Notes: generated by a model not told the origin, from the sequence alone. Shown: positions 16,496 to 25,455, counted from the first letter of the stretch. The stretch is 64,000 nt of DNA from Rhodocyclales bacterium (GCA_016235025.1 JACRMV010000004.1:1-64000); one strand, 5' to 3'. A program made the numbers and translations.

Positions 16496-17539
16496 ATGGA
16501 TATTACCGAACTGCTGACCTTCGTCGTCAAGAATAAAGCATCTGACTTGCACCTGTCCGCCGGGCTGCCGCCGATGATCCGCGTCAATGGCGACGTGCGC
16601 CGCATCAACCTGCCGCCGATGGAACACAAGGATGTGCATAGCATGGTCTATGACATCATGAACGACGGCCAGCGCAAGGTTTATGAAGAACATCTCGAAT
16701 GCGACTTTTCCTTTGCCGTGCCCAACCTGGCGCGCTTCCGTGTTAACGCTTTCGTCCAGCAGCGCGGCGCGGCAGCGGTGATGCGCACCATTCCATCGAA
16801 AATCCTGTCGCTGGACGATCTCAAGGCGCCAAAAATATTCACCGAACTGGCCGACCAGCCGCGCGGCCTGGTACTGGTCACCGGGCCGACCGGCTCCGGC
16901 AAATCGACCACCCTGGCGGCCATGGTCAATCACAAGAACGAAAACGAGTATGGCCATATTTTGACCGTCGAAGACCCGATCGAATTCGTCCATGAATCGA
17001 AGAAGTGCCTGATCAACCAGCGCGAAGTCGGGCCGCACACCCACTCCTTCAACAACGCCCTGCGCTCGGCGCTGCGCGAAGACCCGGACGTCATCCTGGT
17101 TGGCGAAATGCGCGACCTGGAAACCATCCGTCTGGCGATGACCGGCGCGGAGACCGGGCATCTGGTGTTCGGCACGTTGCACACCTCCTCGGCGGCCAAG
17201 ACCATCGACCGCATCATCGACGTCTTCCCGGCAACGGAAAAGGAAATGATCCGGGCAATGCTGTCGGAATCCTTGAAGGCAGTGATTTCACAAACCCTGT
17301 GCAAGACCATGGATGGCACCGGCCGCGTCGCGGCGCACGAGATCATGGTCGGCACGCCGGCGATCCGCAACCTGATCCGCGAAGCAAAAGTGGCGCAGAT
17401 GTATTCCGCGATCCAGACCGGCCAGCAGTTTGGCATGCAGACGCTGGACCAGAATCTGCAAGACCTCGTCAAACGAAAAATCATCTCGCCGGCCGAGGCG
17501 CGCAGCAAGGCGGCCAACAAAGACAATTTCCCCGGCTGA
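16496..17539 (+). CDS. pilT: Type IV pilus retraction ATPase PilT
   Basis: 347 residues. Walker A GPTGSGKST (130-138), Asp box EDPIEFVH, Walker B VILVGEMRDLETI, His box ETGHLVFGTLHT, and the PilT-specific C-terminal AIRNLIRE motif needed for retraction. Cytoplasmic hexamer that depolymerises pili for twitching. The upstream yggS is divergent. The stop is followed by a copy of the dispersed 25-bp element before pilU. Confidence 0.97.
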   Translation: MDITELLTFVVKNKASDLHLSAGLPPMIRVNGDVRRINLPPMEHKDVHSMVYDIMNDGQRKVYEEHLECDFSFAVPNLARFRVNAFVQQRGAAAVMRTIPSKILSLDDLKAPKIFTELADQPRGLVLVTGPTGSGKSTTLAAMVNHKNENEYGHILTVEDPIEFVHESKKCLINQREVGPHTHSFNNALRSALREDPDVILVGEMRDLETIRLAMTGAETGHLVFGTLHTSSAAKTIDRIIDVFPATEKEMIRAMLSESLKAVISQTLCKTMDGTGRVAAHEIMVGTPAIRNLIREAKVAQMYSAIQTGQQFGMQTLDQNLQDLVKRKIISPAEARSKAANKDNFPG

Positions 17540-17549
17540 CACCGTAACC

Positions 17550-17574
17550 CGCCGTCGCGCCGGCGCCGACTTTT
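17550..17574 (-). repeat. Dispersed 25-bp element, copy 4
   Basis: Four differences from the consensus on the minus strand; located 10 bp after the pilT stop and before pilU. Confidence 0.5.
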
Positions 17575-17599
17575 CACGACACCCATTGCGAGACAACAC

Positions 17600-18736
17600 A
17601 TGGAAAAAGATGAAGGCTTGAAATTCATGCACCAGCTTCTGTCCATGATGGTTCAGAAGAAGGGCTCGGACCTTTTCATCACCGCCAACTTCCCGCCGGC
17701 CATCAAGGTGGACGGCAAGATGACGCCGGTCACGACCCAGGCGCTCTCGCCGCAGCACACCCAGGAACTGGCGCGCGCCATCATGAATGACAAGCAGGCG
17801 GCGGAATTCGAAGCGACCAAGGAATGCAATTTCGCCATTTCACCGACCGGCATCGGCCGTTTTCGGGTCAACGCTTTCGTCCAGCAGGGGCGCGTCGGCA
17901 TCGTGCTGCGGACCATCAACGTCCAGATTCCGGAATTCGAAGACCTGAAGCTGCCCCCCGTGCTGAAAGACGTGGCGATGACCAAGCGCGGCCTGGTACT
18001 CTTCGTCGGTGGCACCGGTTCGGGGAAATCAACCTCGCTGGCGGCGATGATCGGCTATCGCAATGCAAACTCCTACGGTCACATCATCACTATCGAAGAC
18101 CCGGTGGAGTATGTGCACGAGCACAAGAACTGCATCATCACCCAGCGTGAAGTCGGCGTCGATACCGACTCATGGGAAGTCGCGCTGAAGAATACCCTGC
18201 GCCAGGCGCCGGACGTCATCCTGATCGGGGAAATCCGTGAGCGGGAGGTCATGGAGCACGCCATCGCCTTTGCCGAAACCGGACACCTGGCGCTCGGCAC
18301 ACTGCACGCCAACAACTCGAATCAGGCGATGGACCGCATCATCAACTTCTTCCCCGAGGAACGCCGGCCGCAATTGTTGATGGATCTCTCGCTCAATCTC
18401 AAGGCCGTGGTCTCGCAACGCCTGATTCCACTCAAGGAAGGCAAGGGGCGTGTCGCCGCAGTGGAGGTGCTGCTCAACTCACCGCTGATTTCCGATCTGA
18501 TCGGCAAGGGCAATGTGCACGAGATCAAGGAAATCATGAAGAAATCGCGCGAACTGGGGATGCAGACCTTCGACCAGTCGCTCTTCGACCTGTTTGAAGA
18601 AGGCCGCATCAGCTATGAAGACGCCTTGCGCTTTGCCGATTCGATGAACGAAGTGCGCCTGATGATCAAGCTCAACAGCAAGGATGCGCAGAACAAGGAC
18701 CGGAATGCCGGCATCAGTCATCTCGACATCGTTTGA
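17600..18736 (+). CDS. pilU: PilT-like accessory ATPase PilU
   Basis: 378 residues. Same ATPase core as PilT (Walker A GGTGSGKSTS, Walker B VILIGEIREREVM, His box ETGHLALGTLHANN) but with a PilU-type C-terminus and no AIRNLIRE motif. PilU works with PilT to increase retraction force. It follows pilT by 60 bp on the same strand. The ATG gives a start (MEKDEGLKFMHQLLSMMVQKK) typical of PilU. Confidence 0.95.
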   Translation: MEKDEGLKFMHQLLSMMVQKKGSDLFITANFPPAIKVDGKMTPVTTQALSPQHTQELARAIMNDKQAAEFEATKECNFAISPTGIGRFRVNAFVQQGRVGIVLRTINVQIPEFEDLKLPPVLKDVAMTKRGLVLFVGGTGSGKSTSLAAMIGYRNANSYGHIITIEDPVEYVHEHKNCIITQREVGVDTDSWEVALKNTLRQAPDVILIGEIREREVMEHAIAFAETGHLALGTLHANNSNQAMDRIINFFPEERRPQLLMDLSLNLKAVVSQRLIPLKEGKGRVAAVEVLLNSPLISDLIGKGNVHEIKEIMKKSRELGMQTFDQSLFDLFEEGRISYEDALRFADSMNEVRLMIKLNSKDAQNKDRNAGISHLDIV

Positions 18737-18748
18737 CCCTCGCCGTAT

Positions 18749-19291
18749 ATGTCATCACCCTCTCCCATGACGGCGGCGGCAGAGGCCATCACCTCACTGG
18801 AACGCATCGGCCATCTGACGCCAAAAATCTGCGCTCTTTGGGGCACGGCAGAGCTCAATGTTTTTCTGAGCAAGCTCCTGATGGATTCGCGCGATGGAAC
18901 TCGTCAGGGGCTGCCCGTCGATGCCGCCGCCGACGTGGTGTTTCTCGCGGAGACCAACAGGATCATTCGCGCCATCAATCTGGCCAGACAGCTTGGCCTC
19001 AAGTTTGAAGATGCCTTGCAGCGCATCGAAACCGAAGATCAGAAGGCGCTCAAGATTGATGCACTCGACGACCCCTTCGTTTCTCGCGACACCCTGGTAC
19101 GGCGCGGCGATGAACGACGTCAGCTCAGCCGCCCGCCGCCGCGCAAGCCGCCGCCTGAACCCGCCGGCAGTCAAGTGTCGGGGTTCCTTGCGCTCCTGCT
19201 GATGCTGGTGCGCAGCAAATGGTTTCAGGCCATTGTGCTGCTGATTTTGAGCTACCGGCTGGTCTGGCCCTGGCTCAAGACACTGCTCTGA
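18749..19291 (+). CDS. Uncharacterised protein with C-terminal membrane anchor
   Basis: 180 residues, no family recognised. An acidic, helix-rich N-terminal region (about 1-115; SLERIGHLTPKICALWGTAELNVFL), a proline-rich linker (RPPPRKPPPEPAG, about 127-139), then a hydrophobic helix near the end (WFQAIVLLILSYRLVWPWL). It begins 12 bp after pilU on the same strand, so it is probably cotranscribed and could act at the membrane near the pilus machine; that role is inference only. A start at 18767 is also possible. Its 3' end overlaps the convergent methyltransferase gene by 40 bp. Confidence 0.6.
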   Translation: MSSPSPMTAAAEAITSLERIGHLTPKICALWGTAELNVFLSKLLMDSRDGTRQGLPVDAAADVVFLAETNRIIRAINLARQLGLKFEDALQRIETEDQKALKIDALDDPFVSRDTLVRRGDERRQLSRPPPRKPPPEPAGSQVSGFLALLLMLVRSKWFQAIVLLILSYRLVWPWLKTLL

Positions 19292-20448
19292 CGCTCGCGC
19301 CGGGCACTGCCGGCAACGATGTCAAAGCCATACAGACGACATTCCAGCGCACCGTTGTAGAGCGGGATCTTGCGCGAGGTCTGGAGCCGGATCAGCTTCG
19401 GCAACTGCGTATCGGCGGAAAGAAACCAGCAGCTCCAGCCGGCGAAACGCTGCTTCAGCGCATTGCCCAGCAAGGGATAGAACGCCGCAAGTTCTTCTGC
19501 GCTGCCCAGCCGTTCGCCGTAGGGCGGGTTCGCCACCAGCACGCCGCTATCGGCTGGCGCCGGGCGCGTCAGCAGGTCGGCCTGTTGCAGCGTCACCAGG
19601 TCATCCAGCCCGGCATGGGCCAGGTTCTGCCGCGTGCGGCTGACGGCATCGCCATCGATGTCCGAACCGAAGATCGACAGCGGCCCCTCGACCACGCGCC
19701 GTCGTTGCGCCGCCTCGCGCTGCAAACGGCGCCACAAGCTTGCGTCGAAGGACTTCAGGTGTTCGAAGCCGAAGCCGCCTGCCTCGCGCGACAGTCCCGG
19801 GGCATCGTCGAGCGCCATCTGCGCCGCTTCGAGCAGGAAGGTGCCGCTGCCGCACATCGGATCGAGCAGCGGCGTGCCGGGCTTCCAGCCGGCCAGCCGC
19901 AAGATGCCGGCGGCGAGATTTTCCTTGAGCGGTGCGCCGACCTTGGCCTGCTTGTGGCCGCGCAGATAGAGCGGCTCGCCCGAGGTATCGAGGTACAGCG
20001 TCGCCGTGCGCTCGGTGAGGAAGAGATGGATGCGCACTTCGGGATTACGGGTGTTGACGCTGGGACGGCGATTGGTTTCGGCGCGGAAACGATCACACAC
20101 CGCATCCTTCACTTTCAACGTGATGAACTCCAGACTCTTGAGCGGCGAACGAATCGCCGTGACATAGACGCGAATCGAATGGTCGACCGAGAACAGGCTC
20201 GTCCAGTCGGTGTCGTAAGCCAGCCGGTATATGTCGGCCTCACTGCGATAGTCGGCGCTGGCGACACGCCACAACAGGCGCGTGGCGATGCGCGATTCAA
20301 GATTCACCCGATAGGCGAACTCCAGGTTGCCGCGCGCCGCCACGCCGCCGGGAACCGCCTTGACCGCGCTGCCACCGGCGGCCGTCAAGTCTTCCGCCAG
20401 CAGCGGTTCAAGGCCGCGCGGGCAGGTGGCGAAGTAATCATTCATCAC
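19252..20448 (-). CDS. THUMP-domain 23S rRNA (guanine-N2)-methyltransferase, RlmL/YcbY N-half type
   Basis: 398 residues. An N-terminal THUMP/ferredoxin-like RNA-binding part (1-160; ATCPRGLEPLLAEDL) is followed by a Rossmann methyltransferase with motif I LLDPMCGSGTFLLEAA and catalytic NPPYGERLG. E. coli RlmKL is a fusion of two enzymes; this protein matches only the RlmL half, the usual single-domain form in betaproteobacteria. m2G2445 of 23S rRNA is the expected site. Confidence 0.88.
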   Translation of the reverse strand: MMNDYFATCPRGLEPLLAEDLTAAGGSAVKAVPGGVAARGNLEFAYRVNLESRIATRLLWRVASADYRSEADIYRLAYDTDWTSLFSVDHSIRVYVTAIRSPLKSLEFITLKVKDAVCDRFRAETNRRPSVNTRNPEVRIHLFLTERTATLYLDTSGEPLYLRGHKQAKVGAPLKENLAAGILRLAGWKPGTPLLDPMCGSGTFLLEAAQMALDDAPGLSREAGGFGFEHLKSFDASLWRRLQREAAQRRRVVEGPLSIFGSDIDGDAVSRTRQNLAHAGLDDLVTLQQADLLTRPAPADSGVLVANPPYGERLGSAEELAAFYPLLGNALKQRFAGWSCWFLSADTQLPKLIRLQTSRKIPLYNGALECRLYGFDIVAGSARRERQSSVLSQGQTSR

Positions 20449-20460
20449 AAAGCATCTTTC

Positions 20461-20877
20461 TTAAAGCGGCTTGACCACCACCAGTATGCAAATAGCAACC
20501 AGGGCCAGCACCGGAATTTCGTTGAAAAAACGGAACCAGACCGGGGCATGCGGTGTCTCGCCGCGCTGGAACTTCGCCAGCAGCCGGCCACAGCCGTGGT
20601 GGTAGCCGACCAGCCCGAGCACCAGCGCGGTCTTGGCGTGCAGCCAGCCGCCCGAAAAGCCGAAGCCGAACCATAGCCAGAGCCCGAGTCCGATAGCCAG
20701 GGCCGCAATCGGCGTGACGAAGCGATAGAGCTTGCCTGCCATCAAGAGCAGGCGCTCGCGTTCAGCCGTGCTGCCTGCCGGCACCAGCGCCAGATTGACA
20801 AAAATGCGCGGCAGATAGAACAGGCCGGCGAACCAGCTCACCACAAAAACGATGTGAAAGGCTTTTATCCAGAGCAT
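20461..20877 (-). CDS. hemJ: HemJ-type protoporphyrinogen oxidase / CopD-like protein
   Basis: 138 residues, four membrane helices. The start LWIKAFHIVFVVSWFAGLFYLPR carries the conserved His of HemJ; further conserved are ALVLGLVGYHHGCGRLLAKF and WFRFFNEIPVLALVA. HemJ oxidises protoporphyrinogen IX in heme synthesis using heme as cofactor. No HemG/HemY is seen here. It overlaps the next upstream gene by 13 bp. Confidence 0.9.
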   Translation of the reverse strand: MLWIKAFHIVFVVSWFAGLFYLPRIFVNLALVPAGSTAERERLLLMAGKLYRFVTPIAALAIGLGLWLWFGFGFSGGWLHAKTALVLGLVGYHHGCGRLLAKFQRGETPHAPVWFRFFNEIPVLALVAICILVVVKPL

Positions 20878-21746
20878 GTCGCCTCCATGATTCCTTCATG
20901 GACCGTCGGATAGCGCAAGCGCAGGCCAAGTTCGTGTTTCATCCGCGCATTCTCCAGCCGTCGCGACTCGCTCATGAATGACCATTGCATTTCCGGGACA
21001 CGCGCCGCAACTTCCGCGCGCGGCAGGCGCGGCGCACGCGGCAAATGGAAGCGGTCGGCCAGCAGATCGAACCATTCGCCCATTTTCAGCTGCGAATCGT
21101 CGCTCACGTTATAGCTGCGATTGGGCCGGGCCCGCTGCAAGGCGGCGAGGCAGGCACGGCCAAGATCGACGGCATGGATATGATTGCTGTAGCCGTCGGC
21201 AGCCGCTTCGACCAGGGGCAGGCCCTGACGCAAGCGTTCGAGCGGCAGCCGGTCGGCGGCGTAGATCCCCGGTGCGCGCAGGATGCCAACACAGCAGTTG
21301 CGGCGGCCGAATTCGCGCAGGCAGTATTCGGCATCGAGGCGCCGTAGCGCCCGCGCCGACTTTGCGGCGAGTGGCCGCGTTTCCGGCACCGATGCGCCAG
21401 CGCAGTCGCCATAAACCCCGCTGGTACTGATGTAAACAAAGTGCCGTGGTAGACTTTTGCCCCGGCGCAAGGTGGCCACCAAATGCCGGGTGCGCAGGTC
21501 GCGCGGGGCGGATGCGGGGTCGCTTGCAGTGGACGGCGGCGCGCTGTGGATCACGGCATCGGCAACACCGGCCAAACGGCGCAGGCTGGCAGGCCGATCG
21601 AGATCGCCGACGATCTGCCGCACGCCCAGCGCCGTCAGCGCGGCGTCATGCTGACGCACCAGCGCCAGCACCTGCCAGCGCCGCGTCAATTCCGGCACCA
21701 CGCGACGCACGACATCGCCGCAACCTATGATCAACAGTCTTTTCAC
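20865..21746 (-). CDS. NAD(P)-dependent epimerase/reductase, YeeZ-like
   Basis: 293 residues, extended short-chain dehydrogenase fold. Start KRLLIIGCGDVVRRVVPEL is a GxGxxG-like dinucleotide site. FVYISTSGVYGD places the catalytic Ser/Thr, but the usual YxxxK is weak (the following DAEYCLREFG), so catalysis is uncertain. The substrate is unknown. The start is GTG. It overlaps hemJ and is divergent from the ferredoxin reductase gene 14 bp away. One stretch (AAKSARALRR) lies over a degenerate copy of the 25-bp element. Confidence 0.75.
   Translation of the reverse strand: MKRLLIIGCGDVVRRVVPELTRRWQVLALVRQHDAALTALGVRQIVGDLDRPASLRRLAGVADAVIHSAPPSTASDPASAPRDLRTRHLVATLRRGKSLPRHFVYISTSGVYGDCAGASVPETRPLAAKSARALRRLDAEYCLREFGRRNCCVGILRAPGIYAADRLPLERLRQGLPLVEAAADGYSNHIHAVDLGRACLAALQRARPNRSYNVSDDSQLKMGEWFDLLADRFHLPRAPRLPRAEVAARVPEMQWSFMSESRRLENARMKHELGLRLRYPTVHEGIMEATCSG
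21340..21364 (-). repeat. Dispersed 25-bp element, copy 5 (degenerate)
   Basis: Four differences from the consensus on the minus strand; inside the epimerase gene. Confidence 0.4.
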
Positions 21747-21760
21747 TCGACGATTATCGC

Positions 21761-22792
21761 ATGACCACTTCCGGCCCTTTCCGCATCACGCTCGTTCCCA
21801 GTGCACACAGCTTCATCACGGATGGCGAAACCAATCTGCTTGAAGCCGCCCTCAGCGCCGGTTTCGTGCTTCCTTATGGCTGCCGCAACGGCGCCTGCGG
21901 CGCCTGCAAGGCCAAGGTAGTCGAGGGCCTGGTCGATCACGGTGACGCAACGGCGTCGGCCCTGACGACAGCCGATCGCGCCGCCGGCATGGCCTTGCTG
22001 TGTTGCGCCCGGCCGCTGGCCGACATCACACTGGAATGCCACGAAGTGCGCAGCGTCAATGACATTCAAGTAAAGACCCTGCCCTGCCGGGTGCAGAAAA
22101 TCGAGCGCCTGGCCGAGGACGTGATCCTCCTGACGCTGAAACTTCCGGTCAATGAACGCCTGCAATTTCTCGCCGGCCAGTACCTCGAATTCCTGCTGAA
22201 AGACGGCCGCAGGCGCGCCTTTTCGATCGCCAATGCCCCGCATGCCGACAGCCTGATCGAGCTGCATATTCGCCTCGTTGCAGACGGTGAATTCACCCGG
22301 CATGTCTTCCATGACATGAAGGAAAAGGACATCCTGCGCCTGCGCGGCCCGCTCGGCACCTTCTTCCTGCGCGAGGATTCAACCAAGCCGCTGATTTTCG
22401 TCGCCGGCGGCACCGGCTTCGCACCGCTCAAGAGCATCATCGAGCACACCCTCCACAACGCCATCCGCCGCCCGCTGACGCTCTACTGGGGTGCCCGCAC
22501 TCGCAGCGGGCTGTATCTCGACGAGTTGCCGGCACGCTGGGCCGCCGAGCATGCGCACATCCGCTATGTGCCGGTGCTCTCGGAGCCTGTGGCCAGCGAC
22601 GACTGGAGCGGACGCACGGGCTTGGTGCACCAGGCCGTGTTGCGCGACCACCCCGACCTTTCCGCCTTTCAGGTTTACGCCTGCGGCGCGCCGGCGATGA
22701 TCGACGCGGCACGGCGCGATTTCATCGCGGCCGGCCTGCCGGTTGAAGAATTTTTCGCCGATGCCTTTACCTTTTCCAGCACACCAGGCTGA
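21761..22792 (+). CDS. 2Fe-2S ferredoxin-reductase fusion (CDP-6-deoxy-delta-3,4-glucoseen reductase-like)
   Basis: 343 residues. N-terminal plant-type 2Fe-2S domain with ligands in PYGCRNGACGACKAKV and a fourth Cys in ALLCCARPLADI. An FAD-binding domain with RAFSIANAPH follows, then an NAD-binding domain (FVAGGTGFAPLKSIIEH) and a C-terminal YACGAPAMIDAARRDF. It is an electron-transfer reductase for an unidentified oxygenase or dehydratase; homologues are common near ubiquinone genes in betaproteobacteria. The exact partner is unknown. Confidence 0.85.
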   Translation: MTTSGPFRITLVPSAHSFITDGETNLLEAALSAGFVLPYGCRNGACGACKAKVVEGLVDHGDATASALTTADRAAGMALLCCARPLADITLECHEVRSVNDIQVKTLPCRVQKIERLAEDVILLTLKLPVNERLQFLAGQYLEFLLKDGRRRAFSIANAPHADSLIELHIRLVADGEFTRHVFHDMKEKDILRLRGPLGTFFLREDSTKPLIFVAGGTGFAPLKSIIEHTLHNAIRRPLTLYWGARTRSGLYLDELPARWAAEHAHIRYVPVLSEPVASDDWSGRTGLVHQAVLRDHPDLSAFQVYACGAPAMIDAARRDFIAAGLPVEEFFADAFTFSSTPG

Positions 22793-22816
22793 TTCTCGCC
22801 TCGAACAGCCATCACT

Positions 22817-22841
22817 CGCCGTATCACCAGCGCCGACTTTT
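22817..22841 (-). repeat. Dispersed 25-bp element, copy 6 (exact consensus)
   Basis: Identical to the consensus on the minus strand (core GTCGGCGCTGGTGATACGG). It abuts and overlaps the last two bases of the livF stop codon. Confidence 0.8.
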
Positions 22842-23625
22842 ATTCCCCCAGGTACGCCGCCCGCACCCGCGGATCGGCCAGCAGATCGGCGGCGCTGCCG
22901 GCCAGCGTGATCGTACCGCTCTCCATGACATAGCCGCGATTGCAGACGGCCAGCGCCAGCCGCGCGTTCTGCTCCACCAGCAGGATCGTCACCCCGCTTT
23001 GCGCCACGCGACGGATGACATCGAACACCGCCTGCACCATCAGCGGCGCCAGTCCCATCGAGGGCTCGTCGAGCAGCAGCAGACGCGGACGGCCCATCAG
23101 GGCTCGACCGATTGCCAGCATCTGCTGCTCGCCCCCAGAGAGCGTTCCCGCCAGTTGCCGGCGGCGCTCCGCCAGACGGGGAAAGAGCCCATAGATGCGC
23201 GCTTCATCTTCGGCAACTGCTGCCCGTTCGTCATGACCGGCACGGTGATACGCGCCCATCGCCAGATTCTCCGCCACGCTCAGGCGGGCAAACACGCCGC
23301 GTCCTTCGGGCGCCAGCGCCAGGCCCTGGCCAATCAGCGCATGACAAGGCAGGCCGTCGATACGGCGTCCTGCGTAGCGGATTTCACCGGCTGCCGGAAT
23401 CATCCGCGCCAGCGCCTTCAGGGTCGAGGTCTTGCCGGCGCCGTTGGCGCCGATCAGGCACACCATCTCGCCAGCCTCTACGGCGAAGGAAATACCCTTG
23501 ACGGCGGCGATGCCGCCGTAACGAACCTGAAGGTTCGTTACGGCGAGAAGGGGACAGCCATCCCCCCGATCCCCTTCCCGGAAAAAGAGGTGACCCTGTT
23601 TGCTCGCTGCGCTCGAATTACTCAA
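22840..23625 (-). CDS. livF: Branched-chain amino acid ABC transporter ATPase LivF
   Basis: 261 residues as read from a TTG at 23623-23625. Walker A GANGAGKT, signature LSGGEQQMLAIGRALM, Walker B LLLLDEPSMGLAP. Normal LivF proteins begin about MLLEVxxLxxxYG; here the equivalent LLAVTNLQVRYGG lacks an ATG. It is preceded by about 25 foreign-looking residues (23551-23625) that include a gene-fragment/repeat-like stretch. No ATG, GTG or better start is in frame nearby. The gene is therefore either translated from the TTG, by coupling to livG, or impaired at its start. The rest is intact. It pairs with LivG in the transporter. Confidence 0.88.
   Translation of the reverse strand: MSNSSAASKQGHLFFREGDRGDGCPLLAVTNLQVRYGGIAAVKGISFAVEAGEMVCLIGANGAGKTSTLKALARMIPAAGEIRYAGRRIDGLPCHALIGQGLALAPEGRGVFARLSVAENLAMGAYHRAGHDERAAVAEDEARIYGLFPRLAERRRQLAGTLSGGEQQMLAIGRALMGRPRLLLLDEPSMGLAPLMVQAVFDVIRRVAQSGVTILLVEQNARLALAVCNRGYVMESGTITLAGSAADLLADPRVRAAYLGE
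23514..23545. repeat. 14-bp perfect palindrome in livF
   Basis: Arms CGCCGTAACGAACC (23514-23527) and GGTTCGTTACGGCG (23532-23545) with a 4-base loop. It covers codons for AVTNLQVRYG at the edge of the odd 5' extension. Confidence 0.6.
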
Positions 23626-24385
23626 GCGAACCCCCGAGATACGCCTCGATCACCCGCGCATCCTGCCGCACCGCTGCCGGCACGTCCTCGGCGATCTTCT
23701 CGCCGTAATCGAGCACGGCGACACGATCGCACAAGCCCATCACCAGCTTGACGTCATGCTCGATCAGCAGCACGGTCAAACCATCGCGCCGCAACCCTTC
23801 GATCAGGCCGCGCAGGGCGGCGGTCTCGGTGGCATTCATGCCGGCGGCAGGCTCATCCAGCGCCAGCAGTTGCGGCTCGGTGGCCAGCGCCCGGGCGATT
23901 TCAAGCCGGCGCTGGTCGCCGTAGGCCAGATTTTTCGCCAGCGCATCGGCCCGCTCCAGCAGGCCGACATAGGCCAGCAACTCATCGGCGCGGCGACGGA
24001 TCGCCGCTTCTTCTTCGCGTTGCGTCCGGCTGCGCAGCACCGCACCGCCAACGCCGACTTTGCTTCTGGCATGGCGCCCGACCATCACGTTCTCGCGCGC
24101 GCTCATGTTGGCGAACAGGCGGATGTTCTGAAAGGTGCGGGCAATCCCCGCCTGTGTCACACGATGCGGCTCGCCCAGCGCCAGCGGCGCCCCGGCGAGA
24201 ATCACCGTGCCTGCATCGCGTGGATAAAGCCCGGTGAGGACATTGAAGAAGGTCGTCTTGCCGGCGCCGTTGGGGCCAATCAGGCCGTAGATTTCGCCGC
24301 GCCGGATGGTCAGCGAAACATCCTTCAACGCCTGCACACCGCCGAAGCGTTTGCCAATGTTGCGTGCTTCGAGCAAAACCGTCAT
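23618..24385 (-). CDS. livG: Branched-chain amino acid ABC transporter ATPase LivG
   Basis: 255 residues from MTVLLEARNIGKRFGG. Walker A GPNGAGKTTFFNVLTG, the LivG-type insert TFQNIRLFANMSARENVMVG, signature-like LAYGDQRRLEIARAL, and Walker B LLALDEPAAGMN. The usual LSGG motif reads LAYG here, which is normal for LivG. The start overlaps the livM stop (ATGA). Confidence 0.95.
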   Translation of the reverse strand: MTVLLEARNIGKRFGGVQALKDVSLTIRRGEIYGLIGPNGAGKTTFFNVLTGLYPRDAGTVILAGAPLALGEPHRVTQAGIARTFQNIRLFANMSARENVMVGRHARSKVGVGGAVLRSRTQREEEAAIRRRADELLAYVGLLERADALAKNLAYGDQRRLEIARALATEPQLLALDEPAAGMNATETAALRGLIEGLRRDGLTVLLIEHDVKLVMGLCDRVAVLDYGEKIAEDVPAAVRQDARVIEAYLGGSLE

Positions 24386-25455
24386 TTGGCGCCGAGTTCC
24401 AGTCGATGCCGCGGCTCGGGCCACAGGCCGGACGGGCGATAAAGCATCACTGCGACCAGCGCTAGGCCGAACAGCAGCATGCGCAGATTCTCCGGGTCGA
24501 CCAGCACCTGGCCGAACAGCGCCTGCTGCACCGGCCCGGCGCCATGACGAAAGGCCTCGGGCAATACCGTGAGGGTCAGCGCACCGAGGATGACGCCGGG
24601 AATATGGCCCATGCCGCCGAGCACCACCATGCACAGCACCATCACCGATTCCATCAGGCTGAAACTCTCCGGCGAAACAAATTCCTGGAAACTGGCGAAC
24701 AGCCCGCCGGCGACACCGCCAAAACTGGCGCCCATGGCGAAGGCCAGCAGCTTCACGTTGCGTGTATTGATGCCGCAGGCCTTGGCCGCCACTTCATCCT
24801 CGCGAATCGCCACCCAGGCGCGGCCGATGCGCGAATCCTGCAAGCGCAGCCCGGCCAGCATGACCAGCAAGGTCAAGCCGAGGAAAAGGTAATACGTCAG
24901 TGCCAGCCCGGGAACCGTCACACCGAAGAATTCCAGCGGTTGCGTCAGGGCATGGCCGCCGATTTGTATCGGATCGATTCCGGCGATGCCTTTGGGGCCG
25001 TTGGTGATATTCACCGGGGCATTCAGGTTGTTCATGAAAATGCGCACGATCTCGCCAAAACCCAGCGTCACGATCGCCAGGTAATCGCCGCGCAAGCGTA
25101 GCGTCGGCGCGCCGAGCACGACGCCGAAACCGCAGGCGACCAGCGCACCCAGCGGCAGGATGGCCCACACCGGCCAGTGCAGGCCGAAATGGGGCGACGC
25201 GAGCAGGGCATAGATATAGGCGCCGACGGCATAGAAAGCGATGTAGCCGAGATCGAGCAGGCCGGCAAAGCCGACCACGATGTTGAGGCCCAGCGCCAGC
25301 ATGGCATACAGCAGGGCGAAATCGAGAACCCGCAGCCAGGTGTTGCCCAGCCCGGCGCCGACGACAAACGGCAGCGCGACCAGGGCCAGCGCGATGAGCA
25401 CAAGGCCGAACCGCGGATTGCGCTGCCAGCGCTGTGCCATCCACGCCCCGTTCAT
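24382..25455 (-). CDS. livM: Branched-chain amino acid ABC transporter permease LivM
   Basis: 357 residues, about ten hydrophobic helices with the conserved GLNIVVGFAGLLDLGYIAFYAVGAY motif and the ATPase-contact loop around AFAMGASFGGVAGGL. It forms the inner-membrane channel with LivH and overlaps its neighbours by 4 bp on both sides. Confidence 0.95.
   Translation of the reverse strand: MNGAWMAQRWQRNPRFGLVLIALALVALPFVVGAGLGNTWLRVLDFALLYAMLALGLNIVVGFAGLLDLGYIAFYAVGAYIYALLASPHFGLHWPVWAILPLGALVACGFGVVLGAPTLRLRGDYLAIVTLGFGEIVRIFMNNLNAPVNITNGPKGIAGIDPIQIGGHALTQPLEFFGVTVPGLALTYYLFLGLTLLVMLAGLRLQDSRIGRAWVAIREDEVAAKACGINTRNVKLLAFAMGASFGGVAGGLFASFQEFVSPESFSLMESVMVLCMVVLGGMGHIPGVILGALTLTVLPEAFRHGAGPVQQALFGQVLVDPENLRMLLFGLALVAVMLYRPSGLWPEPRHRLELGAK

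Noticed and set aside
20247-20271. Further 25-bp element-like segment in the RNA methyltransferase gene
   Set aside because: At about seven differences from the consensus, natural codons explain it; not counted as a copy.
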